DNA of 64,000 nucleotides from Strigops habroptila. Taxonomy: Eukaryota > Chordata > Aves > Psittaciformes > Psittacidae. Shown in pieces: positions 13,901 through 24,800 of the stretch. The stretch spans positions 94,356,743-94,420,742 of the forward strand of contig NC_044278.2 of the NCBI RefSeq assembly GCF_004027225.2, in the 5' to 3' direction. Both the position numbers and the translations under genes were made by a program. The stretch's first letter is position 1. Every line of letters begins with the position of its first letter. A model generated the notes under the pieces. The model was not told the origin of the DNA and ran no database searches. It worked only from the letters and a program-made list of their open reading frames with translations.

Positions 13901-14989
13901 TTAAACATAAAATAATAAGTATTAAAGCATCTTAAGTAGTAAATATATAGATAAACTACAGTTATCAATATCAGATGCCATGATTGTGAATAATGTTTGG
14001 CGCTCACTTTTTAGATTCAGTAATTTAAAGGCAAGTTTTGCAGTTTTTCTCTCATTGGGGCTGGAGTGGGGTGTGAGGAACTTCACATAAAGTTTAAGCA
14101 ATTGAAGTGTTGCTTGAAGTGTTGGTTGCGCATAAAGGAAATACACATTAACAAAGTCAAAACAGAAGCAGCAAAGCAACTTTTTAATACTGGTACTATT
14201 CTGATGGAGCTGTGGCCCACTGGATGAGCAAAGACTGGACAATGGTGGAAACAGATAAAAGCAATTAAAGAGGTGCATAACATGATAAAAAGTATATTAA
14301 TTGTTCTTATATGTACCAGTTTCATCATCCTGAATATTGTATTTAGTTTTAAGGGTTCCGAGTGGTCAGGGAGAAGAGAGGTTGAAGAGATTAGTGATGT
14401 TTAAATTGCAGGTTGAATCAATATGAATATGAGGAAGTGTTAAAAAGGACTATGAATTGCATAAAGATAAAAGAAGAGGTCCTTAGGTGACATTAAAAAA
14501 GTAAGAATATTCAGTTGAAGACAAGGAATTAATTAAAATACAATCTCAAATGCATCAATAGTTTTAGAAGCTAAAAGTTTATTGAACAGCTGAGAGATTC
14601 AATACTAAGAATATCAAAACAACCCTCCCAAAAATCAGTATCCCATGTCTGCTGATGGTCATGTATGGATGCTTAGGAAAGGAAGAGGTTAGGTCACATA
14701 GATGGTGCCTTTTCAAACGTAAAGGAACCTGACATGCACAGTTTAAGGACTTGGTGAGCCAGATGCTGTATCCATGTGTTTGTGTTTAATAGCGTCATTT
14801 GGGGTTCTTTCTTCTATCTGTATATTTTTGTCATTCCACCTACACTTTTGGCTTCTGTGTTGTGGCAATGAGTCTCACAGTTGTAATTATGGTTTATGTG
14901 ATGTAGTCTAGCCTTTCCATCTAGTTATTATAAACCTGCTGCCTGATTTCATCATTTCATGGATTTCATTAACAAGAATACCCAGTTAC

Positions 14990-15185
14990 ATGAAGAAAAT
15001 CCTCTTTTTAAAGAGAGCGCCAACCATGACCCGAGGCTACATCTCTAAGCGAGGCTTTCTGCAATTATTCACTGGGGGGTGTATTGTTACCTGTAGGAGA
15101 TAGAGTGTTCGCTGTTCAACTGTCTTCTGGTGGAACAGCTTCTGTGGGCTTCATCCTGGCCATGACTGCCGTGTACTTACAGTGA
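14990..15185 (+). pseudogene. Decayed coding-like fragment of unknown origin
   Basis: Two adjoining frames read as protein. Frame A (14990-15103) gives a 37-codon frame with MTRGYISKRGFLQLFTGG in its middle. Frame B (15081-15185) gives VLLPVGDRVFAVQLSS, then GGTASVGFILAMTAVYLQ and a stop. They meet at a run of six G (15074-15079), where a 1-bp indel would join them. The block is more GC-rich than its surroundings. The G-D-R-V-x-x-x-L spacing faintly recalls C1q-type beta strands, but I cannot assign a family. It could be a pseudogene remnant, a conserved non-coding element or chance. Confidence 0.25.
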
Positions 15186-15743
15186 ATAAGGTTGATTTCA
15201 GGATATTTCAAAATAAGCTGTCAATTACTCAGAATGAAATGGTTTGCCCCATGACTAGACAACATTACACACACTTTTTTGTGGCTTTCAGGGTGCATAT
15301 CCTGGGAGCAAGACCTGCCTGCCTAGACCTCAGGGGTAGAACCTTTTCTAACTGATAAAACCAGCCATCTGTCCCCAAACTCACTTTATGTATGTAAATA
15401 AATATCTATGTAATAACAGGCAAACATGATGTTACCTCACCTTGTAGGTGTAAGTTCAGTGCGTGCTTGCTGGCCCTCACACTTAGTTCAGGTGTTCGCA
15501 TACTGTAATGATGACAGAATAGGTTGGTTTCTGAGGCCCAGAACATTACCAGATCTCTCACTAACTCATAGGTATAACAAGCAAAATCAGAGATGTTCTG
15601 TCAAAATCACAGAAGTTCTTTTTAATTAAAAATAGGAAGTGGTTCCTGCTTGTTGGGCTTTGGGTTCCAACAGTGATCATGTAAAGTGTTTTGCAGTGAG
15701 TATTGAGTATCCTAATTATACTCCTTTGTTTGTCTCTTTCTAG

Positions 15744-15857
15744 GAGAAGCTCTGCCTACCACATCACATCCTAGAAGAAAAGGGCTTGGTAAAAGTGAGC
15801 ATAACAGTTCAAGCACTGCTAGATGTAACCACAACGAAACAAGCTTTATTCACATGA
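15744..15857 (+). CDS. LRCH1: LRCH1 canonical terminal coding exon (end of CH domain)
   Basis: The acceptor TGTCTCTTTCTAG ends at 15743, and a phase-0 exon of 37 codons ends at TGA 15855-15857. The peptide reads EKLCLPHHILEEKGLVKVSI then TVQALLDVTTTKQALFT, the conserved last helix and tail of the LRCH calponin-homology domain. The upstream part of the domain, which should end in a ...GVPQ-type sequence, is off the window to the left. This exon gives the soluble form. It competes with the exon at 6772-6978, since both start in phase 0 with homologous sequence. The very strong match to the family end makes the call secure. Confidence 0.95.
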   Translation, partial: EKLCLPHHILEEKGLVKVSITVQALLDVTTTKQALFT

Positions 15858-18097
15858 AACTCCTCTCTGCTGTTACCAGCTCCACTGTGCCATCAAAGAG
15901 TCAAAATACTGCCCAGCTTTTCAAACTGCATTGAAAACAACCCAGTGCTCCAAGAGTATTCTTATAATTCTGATTTCAAAATCACCTTTCAGACTGTACC
16001 TGTGCGTCGAACGACAAACCAGAAACTAAACTGAAACGTTTTCTAGAGCAAATTGGCGCTTCACTGCTTTTTATAGCTCACTTTGTACAGTACTTACTGA
16101 AACAGTCACCTCTCTGCCACTTACAGATGTGTGGAGTACACAGCTGTCTTGCAGCAAGATACCTTTGTATTATTAACCTAAGAATCACTGTAATCATGGG
16201 GGGGAGGGAGAGTAAATCAGACTTCTACCACGTTAGGTTTTTCTGCAGTTGCTTCAGGCTATTACTGCCTTTTAAAAGTATCCAGACATCAAATATTTAT
16301 ATAAATATTATTTATTAGTGAGTTGTTATTCATCCTTTGGATGCAAAAATGTAAATTAGGAAACTGTATTTTATTACTGCTTTTTTGTGGTTAAACACTT
16401 TATTTTAATATAAATATTGAGTTATTTTTTATTCTACTTGGTGTGCAGTAGCTCTAGGTCTCCGTAAATTGTATTTTCTAATATGTAAGAGAGAAAAAAG
16501 CAAACACAAGAGGTGCTTTTCTGAAAAGGACAGCTAGCTGGAATGCCATTCTTGATCTCTTCAATTTGTGGAACATTTTTGTCAGCATTCCATTGAGTTT
16601 CCTACATTCCAGTAGCACTTTCCCCCCCCAACTAGTGAATTGGCTGAAACTAAGAGCACACCCATTCTAGTTGTATATAGATGTTAAAAAAAGACAAAAA
16701 AAGGAAAGATGTAAACTTGAAAAATAAATGTGAATGAATATTTTTGATCGCTTATTTTACTATGCACAAGACATTTAACTTTTGCCGCAAGAAAATTAAC
16801 GATGTGCATTAGGATCATGTGTCTTGAGATAGGATTTTGCACTGTAACTTGATTTAAAGACTACAGCACTACAGAACAAACAGTAAGAAACAGCACAAGA
16901 ACAGTAATGAGAAGAGTAACCAGGCAGCCAAAACTGATTTACTTGTTTTCTTCGGTGATTCCTTCGAGAGGAGATAAAGTTATTAAAATTGCGAAAGGCA
17001 GACTCAAAGACCTGATCTTCCAGATCCATCCTGCTGGGTCCAGGGCTTCTCCTTATGGTCTCCATCACTTCCCCACAGAACTAAGCACAATGTTCTGCAG
17101 TGGATGTTTGCAGGATTAGACCTCTTATCCCACATCAGCAATAGAAAATAAGATTCTTGTTCTTATCGCTACTTTAACGTATCATTTATTGTTAAAACAT
17201 CACATATTTTAGATCAAAAAGTTGAATTCTTGCCATGCCTGGAACATCTGTTTTCCTTTCCTATGAGAAGCTTAGGGATGTAACTACAGCAAGCGGGACA
17301 GGAAAGCTGCATGTGGGGAAGAGCTGAGGGGCAGTGGTGAATGGTCAGCAGGGAGTTGGACATGTGTAATGACAAAAAGGAAGCAATGTGGTCGTGGGAG
17401 GACTAAATATTTAAGCAAGAGAATGGGGAGAGGACTGTTGTATAAAGGCTTTTGGGAAAGGTGATGCATACCTGACACAGACACGCTGTACTTAAACCCA
17501 TCGGTATTCCAACAGTAGGTTTATAAGGGTTAATACAGTGTTTGAATGTAAACTTACATGATTTAATACCACAAATCAGGTATATAGTGACAGCAGTGTG
17601 GCAGGAGGAGTGTGGGCTCACAGCCGATGAGGCGTAGGGTATGCATGGGATATCCAATTACTTCAACCAAAGCAAAAGAGTTTATTTTACAGAGGGAACA
17701 TTGACTTCAAGTATAATTTTCTGATTGGCAGCTAGCATATGGTTTCCTATAAAATGTACTGTGCACTTTAACACTAAATTAAAATGTATTTTAATATTTT
17801 ACAGAGCTGCACAAATATCTGTTTTGTCAAAAAGCACGAGCAATGTAAAGAAAATAAGTTTTCAAGTCAGAGTTTATCAGATTTTAAATGCATTCACAGA
17901 TCAAGTATAAAAAATAGGAATATTGATTTCTGCATCTTGAGGGGTAAAATGCAGGTTTCCTGAGTATTTTTTTACAATGTATATATGGCAACATGAAGCT
18001 TTGTAATTATTATTTTGACAAATCTTGGTTTTTTCATAATTAAAATTTTGTTTTTCTCCTGATAATGTCTTTCAGTATTTGCTTGACGCTGGCTGTA

Positions 18098-18103
18098 AAT
18101 AAA
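18098..18103 (+). promoter_or_regulatory. LRCH1: Candidate poly(A) signal, LRCH1
   Basis: AATAAA followed by T/TG-rich sequence (AAATATTTTGTGATAC and a T run), consistent with a cleavage site about 20-30 bp on. Confidence 0.5.
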
Positions 18104-18203
18104 GAGCTCTAAATATTTTGTGATACAGCTTTTTTTATGCAGTCTTAACCTGTACGGCTGAAAGGAGAACCTCCATGAACCTTTGTACCCTATTTATATG
18201 TGC

Positions 18204-18209
18204 AATAAA
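18204..18209 (+). promoter_or_regulatory. LRCH1: Candidate distal poly(A) signal, LRCH1
   Basis: AATAAA in TGCAATAAAACATG, about 2.35 kb after the stop codon. It is the last clear + strand signal before the CR1-containing spacer. Confidence 0.45.
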
Positions 18210-19006
18210 ACATGCATGGCAAAGCTCTACTACCCTAAGCAGCGCACATAATGTATATAGATCTCTACTGCAGCTATAATTAAACTCTATTATTTGTAGA
18301 AACCCTTTAACAACTGTCCCTCTGACTGACAGCTTCTTGTAAAAGAGGTGGTATTGGGAGAGTTTGGCCCTGGGAATGATGGATGAGGGCTTGGGGATGG
18401 GTGCATTAACTGCCCTCTGCTTCTGGGGCTGGGTGTCATGGTGGACTCAGCTCAGAGGATCAGGAGCCTCCACCTTCAGTTTGCTCCTGCTCTTGTCACT
18501 GTGCAAGTGCTGTTCTTTTCACTGTTTTCCTCTTCTTCCCATGGCGCAGCTGCTTCTCATCCCTGCCCTCCTGAAATGCGGAGATTATTCCATATGCTTT
18601 TGCCAACAAACTGATGATTTCCTTATGCTATTGAGTCCAAGCAGTAAACACAGTGCCACTTTCTGAATTGGGCATAGAGAACCCAATGGCTGTGCCAATG
18701 CTTCTCCTATCTGCAGAAATGGGCAGTAGGAACTACTGCTTGTAGGTCCTGCTCCACAGCCCTCTTCCCATTCAAGTGCAGATTTTGGTATTGTCTCATT
18801 TCTCTAATGAAGTGTCTTTATCTTAACCAGGTGGTTTTATGGCTGGATTCGCTCACTTTTGGTAGTGGATTTTGGAAGGAAGAGCTCTTTCTGCAACAAT
18901 ATCTCCTGGGGAGATCCTGTGTTTGACTGCTGAGGAAGCTTAAGTGCCTATGTGGCTGTTGCGATACAGGGCCAGGACAGACTGGCTGCTGTGTTAGAAT
19001 CTGCGC

Positions 19007-19197
19007 AGGGTGGTGAGACACTGGAACAGGTTGTCCGGAGAAGTTGTGGCTGCCCCATCCTGGCAGTGTTCAAGGCCAGGTTGGACAGGGCTTGGAGCAA
19101 CCTGGTCTAGTGGAAGGTGTCCCTGCCCGTGGCAGGGGTTGAAACTTTAGATGATCTTTAAGGTCCCTTCCAACCCAAACCATTCTATGATTCTATA
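19007..19197 (+). mobile_element. CR1 LINE 3' end fragment
   Basis: Starts near AGGGTGGTGAGACACTGG and runs through GTGTTCAAGGCCAGG, then AGATGATCTTTAAGG, ending in ATTCTATGATTCTATA, the diagnostic avian CR1 3' end. It is 5' truncated to about 190 bp. The terminal octamer repeat marks the + orientation. Confidence 0.93.
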
Positions 19198-20310
19198 ATT
19201 TAGGCAGGAGTCGTCCTACTGTGGTGTTCTGGTGCTGTCCTCACTGAAGGCCATATCCAACCGAGGCTTGCGCGCTGCCACGATTGGAGATCTGACAGCC
19301 TCATGCAATTCCCATCCCGGTGGTGCAGTAACGCCAGGGGTCTGTAGCCGTCTGGACAACTGCTGCACATGCCCCAGCTCTTCTCACAGGTTTGCGCTGT
19401 CCCGGACTTGTGGAGCCTGTCAGAACCTCACCTGAACCTGCTCCTGCTCACAAGCAAGCAGCAGAGGAGAGCAGTCAATCATTAGGAGTGCTGAGTGGGC
19501 AACGTTACAGGTATTTTCAGCTCCAAAATTATAGCTGGGCAGGTGCTTGAGGAAGCTGACACAGTAATGGATCTCCTGCTGGACTGTAAATTAAGGATAC
19601 ATACAATAAAACTTCCCACACCCATCCACAGTATTCTGGGAAACTTACAATTATGCCATATAAATTTATCATGTATAAAAGAGGGCTTCCCCACCACCGC
19701 CACGAAGGGCAAGCTGCTTCCTACCATTAACCCAGCAGCTTTAAAATGGTGGTTTAAAAGCACTTACAGTAAATTACAGGGTTAAACAGGCTTTTTAATC
19801 TCCTCTAATATCACACACAGGTGCATAGACTCCTGTTAGGAAATTAAAAAAGTGGCATGCCCATTTCCCTTAGCTACAATGATTTTTGCATTAGGCAAAA
19901 AATACTGCTTTTGACAGGTAACAAATGGAAATGTTTATTGTTAGAAACACCCGCCCCAAGCTGAACACCCCAACTGCTACTGCCCTGCTCCGTCCACAGC
20001 GCTTGGCCCAAAGCTGCTCCAGCCCAGCGTTAGCTACAGCCCAGGAAAACATTTGCTGGCCACAGCAGAGCAGTTCCCTGGTTGTGGGATGGAGAAGGAA
20101 CAACGAGAAGAAGCTGCCACACAAGAAACAAGCCTTTGAGCCAATTCTGCGGTTCTGGGAATGGAAAAATCTAAATGTTTAGCAGTTTGTGTAAGTAAGA
20201 GTCCTGCTTTATAAGAAAGGGGGAGTTAGTGTCTGTTGTAAATACACACAGTGTGGAAACCTTGCATTCAGCATTTCAGAGAACTCCTGTAATGCACACA
20301 GCTGTATCTT

Positions 20311-20490
20311 CATAGAATAGTTTGGGTTGGATGGGACCTTAAAGCTAATCCGGTTCCAACCCCCTGCCATGGGCAGGGACACCTTCCACTAGGCCAGGTT
20401 GCTCCAAGCCCCGTCCAACCTGGCCTTGAACACTGCCAGGGATGGGGCAGCCACAGCTTCTCAGGGCAACCTGTGCCCATGTCTCACCAG
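20311..20490 (-). mobile_element. CR1 LINE 3' end fragment
   Basis: Reads CATAGAATAGTTTGGGTTGG at the left and continues through CTTCCACTAGGCCAGG and CTTGAACACTGCCAGG. This is the reverse complement of a CR1 3' end, so the element points left, opposite to the copy 1.1 kb upstream. Confidence 0.93.
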
Positions 20491-21616
20491 CCAGCCTTCT
20501 AGGCTTGCTTCGGGAATAGGCAGATGCAAGACCAGTAAAAGTCGATACATAATTTAAGCCTGACACGAGCAACAGAAATGCAAGTTCCCAGCATAAGCCT
20601 CCCTGCAACCCAGAATCTAGCAGGGGCCAGAGAAACAGGCAGGCATTCAGCATTGCTTACAAAAGCAATCGATCCTACAGCTACCCTAGAATTCCTCTGG
20701 CAAGAGGGAGTCAAGGTTTGAGCAAGGATGAAGGTTCAGCTGAACCATGGGCAAGCGGAGTTTACAAGTAATTGTGTGAACATGAGGTTGACAGCTCACT
20801 GGCACAAGCTGTGTTTGTTAGAATGGTTTGGAACATCATCTAGTTCCAATGTCCTTGTCCCATACAAGGTAGCTGGCAGAATTCTACCACTGGCAACTAG
20901 TTTAGGCCTACAACTGTCAGGCCTTCAAAAATCCTGTTATCTTTTGTCAAATAAGCACACTCCGCAATAAGAGAGCATCTAGAGATAAAAACTGCCTTTT
21001 TTTTCTTCAGACCTATTTATCAGTTTCCTTTCAGTTCTGTTAAGTCCAAGAAAACCAGAAACAGTGTAAGGCCTTTCCCATTCAGCAACAATCAAAGGCA
21101 AGTGGAGAAAACAACCACTCCTCCTTTACTACAGACTGCTTCCTTCAAATGGTTTTTAAGAGGTCTTTTCTGTAAGTATCATCCATGAAATACTCTTCAG
21201 ATTATTCGTTTGATGTTAATAACACGCTGGCCAGCAAACCGCTCTGCACAGCAAGCTGTTGTCTGTATGCTCCACCACACTTTGTCCTTGGAATGCATTT
21301 AGAAAGGCCAAGGAAAAATAAAGCAGCCACTTCACGTTAATTAAGTGGCTTGACTGGTTGTGCCACTAATGACTTCCTTCAGCATTAAGCAATGAAATGA
21401 ACCCTAGTATTTAATTAGCCGAAGAAGGACACTTGTTATTCATCTTGAGGTCCCAAGTGCACACCCACATTCATTGCCTGAAACTAACTCATCAGCTCAT
21501 CTCCATTCCGACCTAGACTGCAGCATGTACCTTCACGGCGTTCGGGGATTTTTCAAAGCATGCAAGTACATTCAAAATACTTACTCTAAAGCACACACAG
21601 CAAATTAAGTGGGGTT

Positions 21617-21622
21617 TTTATT
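21617..21622 (-). promoter_or_regulatory. ESD: Candidate poly(A) signal, ESD
   Basis: TTTATT on the + strand is AATAAA on the transcript strand, about 125 nt past the ESD stop codon. This makes a short 3'UTR of roughly 150 nt, ending near 21595. Confidence 0.6.
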
Positions 21623-21744
21623 TTCCTTAGCAGTACAATCAGAGGAGCTCCATTTTACAGACACTACTCCAGCAAATTATTTTTGTTTAGTTCACCTCTA
21701 TCCCTTGATTTATAATGGTCAGATGATGCTCACATCCAAAGGGT

Positions 21745-21825
21745 TCAAGCATTAAGGTATTTTGCGTGATGTTTGATGTGGTCATTAATAAATGTAGCAA
21801 TGAAAAAATAGCTGTGATCGTAACC
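21745..21825 (-). CDS. ESD: ESD coding exon 8 (last)
   Basis: Acceptor TTTTTTCTAG, then GGTTACGATCACAGC. It encodes [12 protein letters not shown] and [14 protein letters not shown], then TGA. It carries the catalytic His260 and starts in phase 0. The human enzyme has Tyr-Tyr where this has Tyr-Phe, a conservative change. Confidence 0.97.
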   Translation of the reverse strand, partial: GYDHSYFFIATFINDHIKHHAKYLNA

Positions 21826-24800
21826 CTAGAAAAAAAACAATAAAGAAATTAGCAAATACGTATCGTTCATGATAAAGCAATCATGCTAAGCTCTCTTCCA
21901 AGGACATTAATGGCTCTCCTGGTTTGATCTGTTTTAAGAACTCAAAAATACCTGTATTATATATAGAAGCTGCAAAGGATACCTAACAGGTCAAGTACAT
22001 AGAACATTAGGAAGCTAAAGAAACAGAAAGTACCCTAACCTGCCCCAACCTGGGCATGTAAATCAGAGCTGGATAACAGCATCAGTTGCAGAGCAAGGTG
22101 CAGTCTGAGAGAACGGTCTCCCCTCACCAACATTGTCCTACTCATAAAACACATGGTATAAGTAGAACACAGCCCAGTGTGAATTGGTGCTCCAGCACTA
22201 TGCTATAGTGGCATGTAAAACTCTGAACTACCACACTCTGTCAGCACTATCTCTTTTGGTGCAATCCCTCACTCTCCACAACTGGGATCCTCTGGGTCCA
22301 GCTGGAAGTCGTCAGTCACTTACAGACTCGAGCGCTTTCAGGCCGGTGCTGTTCTGGGTCACCACACCCATAGGAAAGAGCAATCCTTCCACCTTCCACC
22401 TGGCTCTTTAAATGAATTTAAGATTTCAAGCAGTTCCACACCTTTCCCAACCTACACAAACACATGCAAACTAAACCACAAAGGTTTATGCTTAACACAA
22501 TACCCTCAGTACAGATGAGGAATCCAGCAAAAGCGTATCTGTCACTTTGCTCATACAGTGACTGTGATGCTTATTAAAAATCATTAATGCTGCTTCTTCA
22601 GCTGACCACCAAGGGATTAGCTTCTCCAAAATAAAATCATGACCCCCACCTAGTGGTGAAATGCAGCTGAACCTGATGGATATTGCACTCCCAAATGGCT
22701 CGTATTAAAGAAAATGTCACTTCTCACCCTCTTCTGCACATGACAAGGGACAGACCCACAGGTAAGTGAGAGCATGCCCCGTTAAGAGACACTTCCTTCA
22801 CTACCCGCCACACAGACCCAAAAATCACAAACCAACCACCCGACAATCAAGGACTGCAGAAGCAACTTGCCTGCTGCAGTCTAAAGACTACTGGGACTTT
22901 CTGCTCTGTGCAGGCAGCGATGAAGTTATCAGGCAGTAACTGGCCCGCTGATAGGAACTGGTCATCTTTGCCTTGATCGATCAAGATGTCCAGGGGAGAG
23001 CCTGCATAGGACTTCACTAGTTGTGTAGCATCATATGCCTGACGAAATACAAGAGAAACAACATTCAGCTACATACATTAGACTGGATCATATTTGATGA
23101 CTGCAAGAAAAGGATGACATATAGAGAGTACTGGGTGATACTGCTCAGGACATCAAATTATGCTTCAGAAGAGCAAGAAAAACAGGGAAATTCTGGACAA
23201 CTGAAAAGTCATACCAAGTATGATCTAAGTAATTACGAAGCTGGCAGTTTGACCAAGCAGAACTTCCAGCCCAGGGCCAAATTCATACAGAACACCACCA
23301 ATATCATCTAGTACCGATTCACAAGCTTGTACAGAAACTAGATTCTGCCAAAATAACTTGGCATCTTGATGGAACTATTTTGGCAGCTAAAGGTCAAAAA
23401 ACTGGTATAACACAACTACGCTCACAGAAGGCATTGAACCTGAAGGTTACTATGAAAATTTGACCAAGAAAACTTGGTACAATTCAGAAACAAAAATGGC
23501 ACACATAGCATCCATTTAAAAACAATTAACACACATGTATCAAAATCTAACTGTGAGTGGGGAACATGTTTCCTGTGGGATCTTGTGCTTGGTTCACTTC
23601 AAAATAAAAATCCCTTAAAAAGGTAGAGAAGTATTTAAGGCACTGGACAAGACAGATCACCAACAGACAGCAGAACACGAAGTCCTACACCAAGGCATCA
23701 GAGCCATGCTTCCAGAATGCCACCAGATCCAGAAATGAAGTGCAAGGGGAAAGGGAGCTTGGACTCAGCCAAGCACTGCGGCCATGGTATGAAATGATCC
23801 TTGCACATATTTACCTGGCAATATGAAGCAGAAATATTGAGATCAGAGAGTGTGTATCTGTGCCAATGGCAGGCTTAAGTCTATTCCTTTTGCCTGCTGT
23901 TGATCTACTGGACTGGATTTGCAGAAGAGCTCCAAAGCAAGTTAAGGGGTCAGAAAACTTTTCTTTTTTTTCCCCAAATAAATTCATTATGTGAAGCGTA
24001 AGCAAGTTTAACCAGCATTTTCTTAACATACAAACTACTCTGTTGAAAGCTGCTAGTGCTCTCCATTCCTGTAATGTTTTAATCAGACTTGGATGTCTTC
24101 CTAAGAGATATTTTAATCTAATTTACAAGGGATTTAACTGCAGCTTGTGTTTATTCAGGAGTCAAGAGTACCTGGTCATGACGATCCCCTCTAACTTAAT
24201 TCCAGCAATGCAGTGCAGTGCTTATGCTGAGATGAAAAGCACTGAAGGGCCGCCCACATAACGCAGCGACATGCACACAAACACTTTTCTATCTATCTTA
24301 GCTATTCATATATGACTACTTGTATTTCAAAACTCAGGCGCTGGAGCTAACACCTAATGTCATCTGGTTTCATCCTGTTCCATGGGATACCAATTTCCAA
24401 GTATCCAATGGGCTCCTCTTCTACCTGCATCCAACAGGCTGACTCTGCAGATGCTGTGAAGCTCATCAGTCTCTACACAGTTTGTAGCAGCCCCTCTTTT
24501 CAGGCTACTACAAAACCCAGCTGTTTCATATATTGAGAAGTGAGTTTTTGAGAAACAGGCTGTATCCTAACTCTCCTTAAAACTTCTCACTGCTTTCATG
24601 AGCTACAGAAAGTCTCAGACTGTTCATAATTCTTTTTTGCCCAGATTTTAAGACCTTCATAAAAAAGAGAGGAATATAGTCAATTTGATGAGAGCCTTCT
24701 ATCTTGTTCCATTTGTTGTAAGCACCATCAGGCAACAGCAACTCATATCCACCAGAAATATACAATGCTTATCTGTGCTTAGGGGTGTAGTAAACCAGCA

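Larger units (their letters stand above)
6979..15743 (+). other. LRCH1: LRCH1 sequence between the two alternative last exons
   Basis: For the short isoform the first part is 3'UTR; for the canonical isoform the whole stretch is intron. It is AT-rich with no recognisable further CH-domain exon. Contents noted separately are a (GTTT)n tract and a coding-like fragment near 15 kb. A poly(A) run is at 13861-13874. The many short open frames look like chance. Confidence 0.7.
15858..18230 (+). other. LRCH1: LRCH1 3' untranslated region (extent estimated)
   Basis: AT-rich sequence following the LRCH1 stop, with several T-rich and AUUUA-like stretches (for example around 16295-16440). The end is inferred from poly(A) signals at 18098-18103 and 18204-18209; an earlier AATAAA near 16722 could also be used. 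No open frame here resembles a protein. Confidence 0.6.
18231..21590. other. Intergenic spacer between convergent LRCH1 and ESD
   Basis: Two CR1 pieces (19007-19197 and 20311-20490) are the only recognisable features. Slightly GC-richer stretches (18360-18560, 19200-19480, 19940-20130) hold short open frames with no family resemblance. Confidence 0.65.
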
